Shown piece by piece: positions 37,165 through 46,775 of a stretch of DNA of 64,000 nt. The notes under the pieces were generated by a model. That model did no database searches, had not been told where the DNA came from, and saw nothing but the letters and a program-made list of their open reading frames with translations. The stretch's first letter is position 1. Every line of letters starts with the position of its first letter. The stretch comes from Hydrogenovibrio halophilus DSM 15072 (GTDB lineage: Bacteria; Pseudomonadota; Gammaproteobacteria; Thiomicrospirales; Thiomicrospiraceae): the NCBI RefSeq assembly GCF_000384235.1, contig NZ_KB913033.1, positions 2,115,164 to 2,179,163 of the forward strand, read 5' to 3'. Both the position numbers and the translations under genes were made by a program.

Positions 37165-37274
37165 TCATTTTTTGTCTTTTCCCTTTTAAATTCTTTTTCC
37201 TTTATAAATCAATACGTCTGCGTTCTTTTTTGATGCCGTTTCTCACTCAAGTCTCTTGTGAAACCTCTATTTTT

Positions 37275-37286
37275 ACCAGGCCTGAT
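37275..37286. repeat. decayed palindrome copy ACCAGGCCTGAT
   Basis: One mismatch in the right arm; left flank TTTT. It lies between the tRNA operon and selD. Confidence 0.6.
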
Positions 37287-37337
37287 TGTAACCCTCTTAA
37301 AATCGATTAAAATGTCGTGATTTACCCAGGCGAACCT

Positions 37338-38399
37338 ATGACCCAGACACCCGGCGCCCATTCCCCGATTCAGTTGACCGAATACAGCCACGGTGCCGGC
37401 TGCGGCTGCAAAATCTCCCCACAGCTGTTGGACCGGATGCTGGCGACACAGCAACCCCCGATCGCACACCCAAATCTCTTGGTCGGCAATGATGCCCGCG
37501 ACGATGCGGCGGCTTACGATCTGGGGGATGGCACGTCGGTGCTGAGCACCACCGATTTCTTTATGCCGATTGTGGACGACCCCTATACCTTCGGGCGGAT
37601 TGCCGCCACCAATGCCCTCAGCGATGTCTATGCCATGGGCGGTCGCCCGTTGATGGCGATTGCGATTTTTGGCTGGCCAGTGGACGCGTTGCCGCCTGAG
37701 GCCGGTCAGCAGGTGATCGAAGGCGGGCGGGCCGCTTGCGAAGACGCAGGCATCCCTCTGGCGGGCGGGCACTCGATTGACACCCCCGAACCGATTTTCG
37801 GTCTGGCCTTGACCGGTCAGGTGGAGAACCGTTACCTCAAGCGCAATACCGACGCCGAAGCCGGTTGTGAGCTGTTTCTGACCAAGCCGCTGGGCATCGG
37901 CGTGCTCACCACCGCGCAAAAGCAAAAGAAAATCCAGCCAGCGCACATGCAGATGGCGATTGAGACCATGACCACCTTGAATCGGATCGGCACCGATCTG
38001 GCCAGAATGGAAGGGGTGACCTGTCTGACCGATGTGACCGGTTTTGGTTTGCTGGGGCATCTGCTCGAAATCTGTGAAGGCAGTGACATTGGCGCACGGA
38101 TTGATTTCGACCAGGTGCCGGTGCTGCCGTCTGTGCAGGACTATTTGGCTCAGGGCTGTGTCCCCGGCGGTACTTTGCGCAATTTTGAAAGTTACGGCCA
38201 TCAGATCGGCTCGGTTCTGAGCGACGATCACAAACATTTGCTTTGCGATCCGCAGACGTCCGGCGGGCTGCTTGCCGTGGTGCGGCCCGAAGCCGTGGAG
38301 GCCTTCAAGGCCTGCGCCGCTTCTCACGGACTGACCCTTGCTTCCATTGGGCAGACACTGGCCCATGAGGCCGGTACGCCGCGGATTGAGGTGGAGTGA
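37338..38399 (+). CDS. selD: selenophosphate synthase
   Basis: 353 residues from ATG 37338 (GTG 37317 is also open). Makes selenophosphate from selenide and ATP. The catalytic Cys and Lys lie in HGAGCGCK (Cys22, Lys25); the catalytic position is Cys rather than selenocysteine. ATP/metal-binding segments include [25 protein letters not shown] and [12 protein letters not shown]. mnmH overlaps its end, so the selenium is meant at least for tRNA 2-selenouridine; no selA or selB is in the window. Confidence 0.95.
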   Translation: MTQTPGAHSPIQLTEYSHGAGCGCKISPQLLDRMLATQQPPIAHPNLLVGNDARDDAAAYDLGDGTSVLSTTDFFMPIVDDPYTFGRIAATNALSDVYAMGGRPLMAIAIFGWPVDALPPEAGQQVIEGGRAACEDAGIPLAGGHSIDTPEPIFGLALTGQVENRYLKRNTDAEAGCELFLTKPLGIGVLTTAQKQKKIQPAHMQMAIETMTTLNRIGTDLARMEGVTCLTDVTGFGLLGHLLEICEGSDIGARIDFDQVPVLPSVQDYLAQGCVPGGTLRNFESYGHQIGSVLSDDHKHLLCDPQTSGGLLAVVRPEAVEAFKACAASHGLTLASIGQTLAHEAGTPRIEVE

Positions 38400-39496
38400 T
38401 GACGGAACGGCTCCTGCCCACCAGTGACGACTTCCAGTCGATGGTATTGAATCAGACACCGCTGATCGATGTGCGTGCGCCGGTCGAATTTGCCCAGGGT
38501 GCGTTCGAACACAGTGTGAATCTGCCGTTGATGAACGATGAGGAACGGGAAAAAGTCGGTCGTTGCTATAAACAGCACGGTCAGACGGAAGCCATCAGGC
38601 TGGGCCATGAACTGGTCAATGACGCCGTACGCCAGCCTCGCATTCAGGCCTGGCAGGCATTTATGCAGGCGCACCCTCAGGCATTGCTGTATTGCTTTCG
38701 TGGTGGCTTGCGTTCAAAAATCGCTCAGCAGTGGCTGGCCGAGCAGGGCAGCTCGATTGTGCGTGTCAAAGGCGGCTACAAAGCGTTTCGTCGCTATTTG
38801 TTTGATTATCTGCAACGTCTGCCGGAAACGTTGGCAGAGCAGGGTACGCAGGTATGGGTAATCGCCGGACGCACCGGCTGCGGAAAAACGCGGTTGCTGG
38901 ACCGCCTGCCTCATACCGTCGATCTGGAAGGGCTGGCACATCACCGCGGGTCGGCTTTCGGGCGTCACGCCACGCCGCAGCCCAGCCAGATCGACTTTGA
39001 AAACCGTCTGGCGGCGGCCCTGATACGGCAATTGCACGCTTTTCCCGGGCGGCTGGTGGTGGAAGACGAAGCGGCGCACATCGGTTCGGTCAATCTGCCG
39101 CACTCGGTGCATCAGGCGTTTCAGGCCGGTGAGCGGGTGCGACTGGAAACCCCATTGGCGACGCGGATAGAAAACACCTTTGAAGAGTATGTGCTACAAG
39201 CCCAGCAGGAATACCCGGATCTGGCGGCCTGGACCGATTTCATGCGCCAGGCCTTTTTCCGCATCCGCAAACGACTGGGCGGGGAGCGTTATCAAAGGGT
39301 CATGGCCGCCTTTGATCAGGCACAGCAGACACAGGCGCAGCAGGGCGATCCCGGCGGACACCGAAGCTGGATTGAGATTCTGCTGACCGAATATTACGAC
39401 CCCATGTACGATTATCAGATGAAAAAACACCCGCAGACGTTTCGTTTTCAGGGAGACATGGACGACTTGCAGGCGTTTATGACGTCGGAAACGTAA
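38399..39496 (+). CDS. mnmH: tRNA 2-selenouridine synthase
   Basis: 365 residues from ATG 38399, which shares its A with the selD TGA (GTG 38396 is also open). N-terminal rhodanese domain with catalytic Cys99 in LLYCFRGGLRSK; C-terminal P-loop domain with GRTGCGKTRLL (about 160). It geranylates and then selenates 2-thiouridine at position 34 of tRNA-Lys, Glu and Gln. Also called SelU or YbbB. It needs the selenophosphate made by the gene just before it, so the pair is a complete functional unit. Confidence 0.95.
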   Translation: MTERLLPTSDDFQSMVLNQTPLIDVRAPVEFAQGAFEHSVNLPLMNDEEREKVGRCYKQHGQTEAIRLGHELVNDAVRQPRIQAWQAFMQAHPQALLYCFRGGLRSKIAQQWLAEQGSSIVRVKGGYKAFRRYLFDYLQRLPETLAEQGTQVWVIAGRTGCGKTRLLDRLPHTVDLEGLAHHRGSAFGRHATPQPSQIDFENRLAAALIRQLHAFPGRLVVEDEAAHIGSVNLPHSVHQAFQAGERVRLETPLATRIENTFEEYVLQAQQEYPDLAAWTDFMRQAFFRIRKRLGGERYQRVMAAFDQAQQTQAQQGDPGGHRSWIEILLTEYYDPMYDYQMKKHPQTFRFQGDMDDLQAFMTSET

Positions 39497-39544
39497 AGAA
39501 AAGGGAATGGAGAGAAGGAAAAAATCGTTTAAGGCCTGGTTTTT

Positions 39545-39556
39545 ACCAGGCCTGGT
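39545..39556. repeat. palindrome copy 9, between mnmH and fabI
   Basis: Between two convergent genes, 11 bp beyond the fabI stop; flanks GGTTTTT and GGTTTTT. A lone half site AGGCCTGGT lies at 39532-39540. Confidence 0.9.
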
Positions 39557-39567
39557 GGTTTTTGCCT

Positions 39568-40341
39568 TCAGCCTGCGGTGATGTTGTAGCCGCCGTCGAC
39601 GTATGTGATTTCGCCGGTGATGCCGGAAGCCAAGTCAGAGCACAGGAAGGCGGCGGTATTGCCGACTTCTTCGATGCTGACATTGCGACGCAAAGGCGTG
39701 GACTCGGCGGCTTTGTCGAGCATGCTGCGGAAATCCTTGATCCCGGAAGCCGCCAGCGTGCGGATCGGACCGGCGGACACCGCATTGACCCGAATGTTTT
39801 CCTGTCCCAGATCCGCTGCCAGATAGCGCACAGTGGCTTCGAGCGAGGCTTTGGCAATGCCCATCACATTGTAGTTGGGCACGGCTTTTTCGGCCCCCAG
39901 ATAAGACAGGGTGACAATCGAGCCTTGATTGGTTTTGAGCATGTCGTGACCGGCTTTGGCCAGGGCCGTCAGGCTGTAGGCGGAAATGTCATGCGCCATC
40001 GAGAAGCCTTCGCGTGTGGAGGCATCAATCATGCGGCCTTCCAGTTCGGCACGGGGGGCAAAGGCGACCGAATGCACCAGAATGTCCAGGCCGTCCCAGT
40101 GTGTTTTCAAATCGGCAAACACCTGGTCGATCTGCTCGTCGGAGGCCACATCCAGTGGGAACACCAGATCACTGCCCAGTTCCGTGGCAATCTTTTCCAC
40201 CCGGCCTTTGAGCTTGTCGTTCTGATAGGTCAGAGCGATTTCAGCGCCCTGCTCGTGCATTTGTTTGGCAATGCCGTAAGCAATCGACTTGTTATTGGCC
40301 ACGCCAACGATCAGTGCTTTTTTACCTGAGAGAAATCCCAT
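39568..40341 (-). CDS. fabI: enoyl-ACP reductase FabI
   Basis: 257 residues, short-chain dehydrogenase fold. NADH site [14 protein letters not shown], and the catalytic Tyr-x6-Lys in [26 protein letters not shown] and [13 protein letters not shown] are diagnostic for FabI. It performs the last reduction of each round of fatty-acid elongation and is the target of triclosan in relatives. GGAGA lies 5 bp before the ATG. Convergent with mnmH. Confidence 0.97.
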   Translation of the reverse strand: MGFLSGKKALIVGVANNKSIAYGIAKQMHEQGAEIALTYQNDKLKGRVEKIATELGSDLVFPLDVASDEQIDQVFADLKTHWDGLDILVHSVAFAPRAELEGRMIDASTREGFSMAHDISAYSLTALAKAGHDMLKTNQGSIVTLSYLGAEKAVPNYNVMGIAKASLEATVRYLAADLGQENIRVNAVSAGPIRTLAASGIKDFRSMLDKAAESTPLRRNVSIEEVGNTAAFLCSDLASGITGEITYVDGGYNITAG

Positions 40342-40513
40342 GCGGTCTCCTTTTGTCTTTGAATTGGATGGCCGCTATTATACTCGCATTGGCCGCTTGG
40401 CTGAAAGTTTGCCATTTGAGCACGACAGGGCTAAACTTGGTGTTTTGCTGAAAGGCCGGTTTCAAGGCCTTTCAAAAGGCGTTCCCAACCACTTCAAATC
40501 TTGAAAGGCGGCT

Positions 40514-42790
40514 GTGTTGTCAAGACCGGGTAGATTGCAAACATTCTCTGTCAAAGGGGTCTTCTGGCTGCTGTTGGCGCTCACCCTGCTCACTCTGACA
40601 GGCTGTTCCGAAGACGGCGTCTGGAACCGGCCTTATTCCGATGAGCAGGCCCGGACCAACACGCTTTTCAGCAATTTTGCCACACCGCCCAAGCATCTGG
40701 ACCCAGTGCGTTCCTACAGCGCCAATGAGTGGGCGATTATCTCTCAGGTGTACGAACCCCCTCTGCAGTACCATTATTTCAAACGGCCCTATACGCTGGA
40801 GCCGCTGACCCTCACCCAGATGCCGCAACAGCGGTTTCTGGATGCGCAGGGGCGTGAGCGCGAGGCGACTTCCGAAGACGTCGCCATGACCGAATACCAC
40901 TTTCATCTCCGCGACGACATTCGCTATCATCCCCATGCCGCGTTTGCCCGGGACGCTCAGGGGCGGTTTTTATACCATGCCCTGAGTGAACAACAGCTTG
41001 ATCGGATCAAACGCCCGGCGGACCTGCCGGAATCGGGCACACGCCGGTTGAAAGCCCAAGATTATACCTTGGCGATCAAACGCATGGCCATCACGGCCAA
41101 CCATTCGCCGATCCTGGGCACCATGCGTGAACTGATTGTCGGGCTGGCGGACTATTCGGATCGGGTATCGAAAAAACCATTGACCATCAAACAGTTGCGT
41201 GAATCCAGTGTGAAAGGGGTTGAGGTGCATTCGGACACCCATTTTTCGATTCGTATTCATGGGCGTTACCCGCAATTTCTGTATTGGTTGAGCATGAACT
41301 TTTTTGCGCCCATTCCCTGGGAAGCGCTGGCGTTTTACCGCCAACCAGGCCTGGTCAAAAAGAACCTGAGCCTGGACACCTACCCGGTGGGTACTGGCGC
41401 TTACCAACTGCTGGACAACAATCCCAACCGGCAAATGCGCCTGGTGCGCAACCCCCATTATCAGCACGGAACCTATCCTACAGAAGGGTTGCCGGATGAA
41501 GCCGATCCCGATTTGCTGGCCGATGGGGGCAAGCCGCTGCCGCTGATTGACGAGGTGGTGTATCTGCTGGAAAAAGAAAGCGTGCCATTGTGGAACAAGT
41601 TTCTGCAAGGCTATTACGATGCGTCAGGGGTAAGCTCCGACAGCTTTGATCAGGCCATTTCGGTGTCGTCGCAAGGGGATTTGAGCCTGACCAGCGAGAT
41701 GCAGCAAAAGGGCATCCAGTTTCTCAGTGCGGTGGAACCGACCGTGTTTTATCTGGGCTTTAATATGGACGATCCGGTCGTAGGCGGGTACGACAAAACG
41801 GCGCGCAAGCTGCGTCAGGCCATCAGCATCGCGGTGGACATGGAAGAATACATTTCCATTTTTCTGAACGGGCGGGGTGTGGCCGCACAGGGACCGATTC
41901 CTCCGGGCATTTATGGTTACGAACGCAACCGTGACCATTTCAATGATGTGATCTATCAGTGGAGCGACCATGGACCGGTTCGCCGACCACTGGACGAGGC
42001 CCGCCAGCTTCTGGCGGAAGCCGGCTACCCGGATGGCAAAACGCCGGAAGGAGAGCCGTTGACCCTGTATTACGACACGCCTGCCACCGGTCCGGACGCC
42101 AAGTCCCAATTGAACTGGTACCGCAAACAGCTGGCCAAACTGGGCATCGAGTTGGTGATCCGTGCCACCGACTACAACCGCTTTCAGGAAAAAGTGCGAG
42201 GGGCCAAAGTGCAGTTGTTTTCCTGGGGTTGGAACGCCGATTACCCGGACCCGGAAAATTTCCTGTTCCTGCTCAGTGGGGACCAGGCCGTCATCAACAG
42301 CAATGGCAGTGGGGTCAACGCGTCCAACTACGATCGGCCTCAATTCAATCAATGGTTCCAACAGGTCAAGCGCATGCCCAATGGGCCTGAACGTCAGGCC
42401 CTGATCCGCAAAATGGTCAAGCTCGTGCAGGAGGACGCGCCCTGGGTCTGGGGACTGCACCCCAAAAGCGTGTCGCTGTTTCATGACTGGTATCGCAATG
42501 TCTGGGCCAATCCCATGGCCAACAATACCCTAAAATACCATCGCCTGGAGGCGGCCAAGCGGGTCGAGAAACAGCAGGCATGGAACCAGCCTGTGGTCTG
42601 GCCGCTTTGGGTGCTGGCTCTGTTGATCATGGCTTCGGTTTACCCGCTGGTGAGCGCCTACCGGCGTCGACAGCGCCAGACCCTGGTGGGGAACACGGCT
42701 CAGAATGCCGTTCAAAACAGGGCGGCCGATGAGTCAAAAGCCGCGCCATCCACCAGCAGCCGGAAATCTGGGGAGGGACCGTCATGTTAG
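40514..42790 (+). CDS. ABC peptide importer: substrate-binding lipoprotein with C-terminal anchor
   Basis: 758 residues from GTG 40514 (AAAGGCGG upstream). A signal helix (FWLLLALTLLTL) and lipobox LTGC precede a family-5 solute-binding domain (about 50-680; ISIAVDMEEYISIFLNGRG, WNADYPDPENFLFLLSG), the class that binds peptides, opines or nickel. A second membrane helix (about 695-715, VVWPLWVLALLIMASVYPLV) followed by basic residues (RRRQRQ) anchors the C-terminus. Family members usually have about 520-600 residues and one anchor. The wording resembles YejA-type proteins. A perfect palindrome copy is in the coding sequence (QPGLVK). It overlaps the permease by 7 bp. Confidence 0.87.
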   Translation: MLSRPGRLQTFSVKGVFWLLLALTLLTLTGCSEDGVWNRPYSDEQARTNTLFSNFATPPKHLDPVRSYSANEWAIISQVYEPPLQYHYFKRPYTLEPLTLTQMPQQRFLDAQGREREATSEDVAMTEYHFHLRDDIRYHPHAAFARDAQGRFLYHALSEQQLDRIKRPADLPESGTRRLKAQDYTLAIKRMAITANHSPILGTMRELIVGLADYSDRVSKKPLTIKQLRESSVKGVEVHSDTHFSIRIHGRYPQFLYWLSMNFFAPIPWEALAFYRQPGLVKKNLSLDTYPVGTGAYQLLDNNPNRQMRLVRNPHYQHGTYPTEGLPDEADPDLLADGGKPLPLIDEVVYLLEKESVPLWNKFLQGYYDASGVSSDSFDQAISVSSQGDLSLTSEMQQKGIQFLSAVEPTVFYLGFNMDDPVVGGYDKTARKLRQAISIAVDMEEYISIFLNGRGVAAQGPIPPGIYGYERNRDHFNDVIYQWSDHGPVRRPLDEARQLLAEAGYPDGKTPEGEPLTLYYDTPATGPDAKSQLNWYRKQLAKLGIELVIRATDYNRFQEKVRGAKVQLFSWGWNADYPDPENFLFLLSGDQAVINSNGSGVNASNYDRPQFNQWFQQVKRMPNGPERQALIRKMVKLVQEDAPWVWGLHPKSVSLFHDWYRNVWANPMANNTLKYHRLEAAKRVEKQQAWNQPVVWPLWVLALLIMASVYPLVSAYRRRQRQTLVGNTAQNAVQNRAADESKAAPSTSSRKSGEGPSC
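41344..41355. repeat. palindrome copy 10, inside the binding-protein gene
   Basis: Read as CCA-GGC-CTG (Pro-Gly-Leu); right flank CAAAAAG. Confidence 0.9.
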
Positions 42791-43764
42791 CCTATATGGT
42801 GCGTCGATTGATCTATGCCGTGCCCATTCTGATTGGGGTCAATCTGATCACGTTTGCCCTGTTTTTTATGGTCAACACGCCCGACGATATGGCGCGGGCA
42901 CAACTGGAGGCCAAGCAGACCACCCCGGAAATGATCCAGGCCTGGAAACAGTCGCATGGCTATGACAAGCCGTTGTTTGTCAACAATGAGTCAAGCGGAC
43001 TGGACACCGTGACCGAGACCCTGTTTGTGCAGGAATCGCTCAAGCTGTTCATGCTGGATTTCGGTCAGGCCGACAACGGCCGTCAGATCAGCGAAGACAT
43101 TCAGGAACGCATGTGGCCGTCGCTGGCCATTGCGTTGCCGACGTTTCTGATCGGGCTGGTTACCAACATTGCGCTGGCATTGCTGATCGTGCTGTTTCGG
43201 GGATCGGTGCTGGACACCGCAACCATGATCGTGGCGGTGGCCATCATGTCGATTTCGGGGCTGTTTTACATCATTGCCGGGCAGGTGCTGTTCAGCAAAA
43301 TGCTGCACTGGGTGCCGATTTCGGGCTACGAATCGGGCTGGGAAATGTGGCGTTTTCTGATATTGCCGGTGGCCATCGGCGTGTTTGCCGGTCTGGGGGC
43401 CGGGGTGCGCTGGTACCGCAGTATTTTTCTGGAAGAAATCAATAAGGACTACATTCGCACCGCCCGGGCCAAAGGCCTGTCGGAAATCCGCTTGCTGTTC
43501 GGGCACCTGCTCCAGAACGGGTTGCTGCCGATTCTGACCGGGGTGGTGGTGATCATTCCGACCCTGTTCATGGGCAGCCTGATCATGGAATCGTTTTTCG
43601 GAATTCCGGGTCTGGGCAGTTACACCATCGATGCGATCAATGCGCAGGACTTTGGCATCGTCAAGGCCATGGTGTTTCTGGGCGCTTTGCTCTACATCAT
43701 CGGCCTGATCCTGACCGATCTGTCCTACGCCTTTTTTGACCCGAGAGTGAGGTTTGATCAATGA
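42784..43764 (+). CDS. ABC peptide importer: permease 1 (DppB/YejB type)
   Basis: 326 residues, six helices. MLAYMVRRLIYAVPILIGVN is the family's start; the cytoplasmic EAA loop, which docks on the ATPase, is IRTARAKGLSEIRLLFGHLL (about 222-241). It pairs with permease 2. Its start lies inside the binding-protein gene and its end overlaps permease 2 by 4 bp. Confidence 0.93.
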   Translation: MLAYMVRRLIYAVPILIGVNLITFALFFMVNTPDDMARAQLEAKQTTPEMIQAWKQSHGYDKPLFVNNESSGLDTVTETLFVQESLKLFMLDFGQADNGRQISEDIQERMWPSLAIALPTFLIGLVTNIALALLIVLFRGSVLDTATMIVAVAIMSISGLFYIIAGQVLFSKMLHWVPISGYESGWEMWRFLILPVAIGVFAGLGAGVRWYRSIFLEEINKDYIRTARAKGLSEIRLLFGHLLQNGLLPILTGVVVIIPTLFMGSLIMESFFGIPGLGSYTIDAINAQDFGIVKAMVFLGALLYIIGLILTDLSYAFFDPRVRFDQ

Positions 43765-45101
43765 TGGCCCCGCTTTGGAGCGATTACATGATCTGGTTGC
43801 TGGTGGTCGCCCTGTGGGGTTGGGGCCTGATTTTGCGGCGCTCCCCCCAGGTCAGGGAACAGTGGATTCAGATTTTTCAGTCCCGGATTGCGATGGTGTC
43901 GGCGATTATCCTGCTGGCCTACGCCTCGGTGGCTTTGCTGGACTCGGTGCGGTTTGACACAGCCCAGAAGGGCCAGATCACTCTGTTGGACATGGCCTTT
44001 GAGTCCATTGCCACCCAGTCCGAACGCACTTATTCCGCGCCGTTTGCCGATAGGGAATACAATCAGAGTCTGGTGACCCGCGACAACGGCGATGTGGAGC
44101 AGCAATACCTGCCATTGAAGTGGGTGCAGGCCGAGGTGTCCATTGGCTGGGCGACGCTTCAGGTGCTGTTGAGTGCGGCCTTGCTGACAGCGCTGCTGGT
44201 GGGGTTGCATCTGGCGTGGCGCGCCCGAGTGCACAAACTCGGATTGGCCGAGTATGGGCGCAACGTCTGGCGGGATCAGACCCGTCTGCCCTGGCGCACC
44301 GCTTATGTGACGGTGTTGCTGATGCTGTTTGTCTGGGGCTGGCTGGGGTATCTGAGCCAGTTTTATCATGTGCTCGGGACTGACAAGGTAGGACAGGATG
44401 TGCTTTACACCGCGATCAAAAGCATCCGTACCGGGGTGTTGATCGGGGTGTTGACCACACTGGTGATGCTGCCGCTGGCCCTGTTTCTCGGGATCAGTGC
44501 CGGGCTGTTCAAAGGCTGGGTCGACGATGCCATTCAGTATCTCTATACCACCCTCAATTCGATCCCAGGGGTTCTGTTGATTGCGGCGGCGGTGCTGGTG
44601 ATGCAGACCATTCTCAATAACAACCCCCAGTGGTTTGGTTCGACCGAAGAACGGGCCGATCTGCGCCTGCTGTTTTTGGTGTTTATTCTGGGGATGACCA
44701 GTTGGACCGGCCTTTGTCGTTTGTTGCGGGCCGAAACTCTGAAACTGTCTCAAGTGGACTTTGTCACCTCGGCTCGTGCATTTGGGGTCAGCCGCCTGAC
44801 CATCATTGTGCGCCACATCATGCCCAATGTGATGCACATTGTGCTGATTGCGGTGGTGCTGGATTTCAGCGGACTGGTTCTGGCCGAAGCGGTGCTTTCC
44901 TATGTGGGCGTGGGCGTGGACCCGACCACGCACAGCTGGGGCAATATGATCAATCAGGCCCGACTGGAAATGGCACGTGAACCCATGGTCTGGTGGTCGC
45001 TGTTTTCCGCCTTTGTGTTTATGTTTCTGTTGGTGCTGGCGGCCAACTTGTTTTCCGATCGGGTCCAGAAAGTGCTGGACCCGCGCACTCAAACGCGTTA
45101 A
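43761..45101 (+). CDS. ABC peptide importer: permease 2 (DppC/YejE type)
   Basis: 446 residues. The EAA loop is VTSARAFGVSRLTIIVRHIM (about 335-354), followed by AEAVLSYVGVGVDPTTHSWG, typical of the DppC group. It is about 100-150 residues longer than DppC because of an N-terminal extension with a periplasmic segment (about 70-120), as in YejE. Works with permease 1. Confidence 0.92.
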   Translation: MMAPLWSDYMIWLLVVALWGWGLILRRSPQVREQWIQIFQSRIAMVSAIILLAYASVALLDSVRFDTAQKGQITLLDMAFESIATQSERTYSAPFADREYNQSLVTRDNGDVEQQYLPLKWVQAEVSIGWATLQVLLSAALLTALLVGLHLAWRARVHKLGLAEYGRNVWRDQTRLPWRTAYVTVLLMLFVWGWLGYLSQFYHVLGTDKVGQDVLYTAIKSIRTGVLIGVLTTLVMLPLALFLGISAGLFKGWVDDAIQYLYTTLNSIPGVLLIAAAVLVMQTILNNNPQWFGSTEERADLRLLFLVFILGMTSWTGLCRLLRAETLKLSQVDFVTSARAFGVSRLTIIVRHIMPNVMHIVLIAVVLDFSGLVLAEAVLSYVGVGVDPTTHSWGNMINQARLEMAREPMVWWSLFSAFVFMFLLVLAANLFSDRVQKVLDPRTQTR

Positions 45102-45139
45102 AAGCCTGGTTGACGGGCTAACTCAAGGATTGTTTATTT

Positions 45140-46756
45140 ATGACGGCTGTGTTGGATCTCCGACAATTGACTTTGCAGGCAGGCTCCGAAGTTCTGGTGG
45201 ACTCGGTCAGTTTTGCGATCGAACCCGGTGAAATCTTTGCGCTGGTGGGCGAATCCGGCAGCGGCAAATCCCTGACCGCGATGGCGATTATGCGACTCTT
45301 GCCGGACGCCTTGAGTGTGACCGCCGGGGAAGCGCATCTGCACGGACAGAATCTGTTTGCCCTGCCCGAAATGGCCATGCAGAAGGTGCGCGGCAAAAAA
45401 ATCGCAATGATATTTCAGGAACCCATGACCTCGCTCAATCCGGTGATGACCATCGGCGCGCAGGTGAGCGAGGTATTGCGGCTGCATCTGTCGCTTTCCG
45501 GACGGGCGGCCAGACAAACCACCATTGACCTGTTTGAAGAAGTCGGCATTCCCAACCCGCATGAACGCTATGGCTGGTACCCGCACCAGCTTTCCGGCGG
45601 GCAGAAACAACGGGTGATGATTGCGATGGCGCTGGCCTGCGAGCCGGATTTGCTGATCGCGGACGAACCCACCACGGCTTTGGATGTGACCATTCAAGCA
45701 CAGGTACTGTCGCTCCTGAAACGTTTGCGTGACAGGCATGGTTTGTCGATTTTATTTATCACCCACGACATGGGCGTGGTATATGAAATGGCCGACCGGG
45801 TGGCCGTGATGCAGAAGGGGCGTGTGATTGAGCAGGCCAAAACGCAGCATTTTTTCGACCATCCGACCGAGCCTTACACCCAAAAACTGCTGGCCGATGC
45901 GGTGCCGGTGTCCGAATTCAAGCCGGTGCTTGAGCGCCCGCCTTTGTTGGAGGTGACCGATCTCAAGGTGCATTTCCCAATCAAAAAAGGCATTCTGCAG
46001 CGCACGGTGGATCACGTTCGTGCAGTCGATGGGGTGAGCTTGTCGATTGGCAAAGGCGAAACCCTGGCGTTGGTGGGCGAGTCCGGCAGTGGCAAGAGCA
46101 CCATTGGCCAGGCCATTCTGAAACTGGTCAAAGCCACCCATGGTCGCGTGGTGTTTCAACAGAACGCACAATCGCATGAGCTGGTGGCCTTGAAAGAGAA
46201 GCAAATGAAGCCGTTACGCCAGAAACTGCAAGTCATTTTTCAGGACCCGTTTTCGGCGCTGAACCCTCGAATGTCGGTGGGCGAGATCATTCGCGAAGGC
46301 ATGCAAAGCCTGAAAGTCGGTCCCAGAGACAAGGCCGGACAACAGAAACGGGTCAGCGAACTGCTGGAGCAGGTCGGCCTGTTGCCGGAGCACGCACAAC
46401 GCTATCCGCACGAATTTTCCGGCGGTCAGCGCCAGCGCATCGGCATCGCTCGGGCTCTGGCGGTGGAGCCCGAGTTGATCATCTGCGATGAGCCGACCAG
46501 TGCGCTGGATGTGTCGGTGCGGGCTCAGGTATTGTCGTTGCTGAATCATCTGCAACGCCAGTACCAGCTGTCGTTTTTGTTTATCACCCACGACTTGTCG
46601 ATCATCCCGGCCGTTGCCCACAAGGTGGCCGTGATGCAGGCGGGCAAAATTGTAGAGCAGGGCGAGGTCGAACAGGTGATGACCCAGCCACAGCACCCTT
46701 ACACTCGCCAGTTACTCGACAGCGCGCCCAGCCTGATTCGCAAGCGCTTGGCTTGA
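45140..46756 (+). CDS. ABC peptide importer: double ATPase (YejF type)
   Basis: 538 residues, two fused cassettes. Walker A sites [15 protein letters not shown] (about 35) and [15 protein letters not shown] (about 313); signatures [15 protein letters not shown] and [15 protein letters not shown]; Walker [13 protein letters not shown] and [12 protein letters not shown]. The fusion replaces separate DppD and DppF and matches YejF. With the genes before it, it forms a full peptide-type importer. Convergent with ppsA, 19 bp apart. Confidence 0.95.
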   Translation: MTAVLDLRQLTLQAGSEVLVDSVSFAIEPGEIFALVGESGSGKSLTAMAIMRLLPDALSVTAGEAHLHGQNLFALPEMAMQKVRGKKIAMIFQEPMTSLNPVMTIGAQVSEVLRLHLSLSGRAARQTTIDLFEEVGIPNPHERYGWYPHQLSGGQKQRVMIAMALACEPDLLIADEPTTALDVTIQAQVLSLLKRLRDRHGLSILFITHDMGVVYEMADRVAVMQKGRVIEQAKTQHFFDHPTEPYTQKLLADAVPVSEFKPVLERPPLLEVTDLKVHFPIKKGILQRTVDHVRAVDGVSLSIGKGETLALVGESGSGKSTIGQAILKLVKATHGRVVFQQNAQSHELVALKEKQMKPLRQKLQVIFQDPFSALNPRMSVGEIIREGMQSLKVGPRDKAGQQKRVSELLEQVGLLPEHAQRYPHEFSGGQRQRIGIARALAVEPELIICDEPTSALDVSVRAQVLSLLNHLQRQYQLSFLFITHDLSIIPAVAHKVAVMQAGKIVEQGEVEQVMTQPQHPYTRQLLDSAPSLIRKRLA

Positions 46757-46775
46757 TCGTTTAAAAGCCGCCCCG

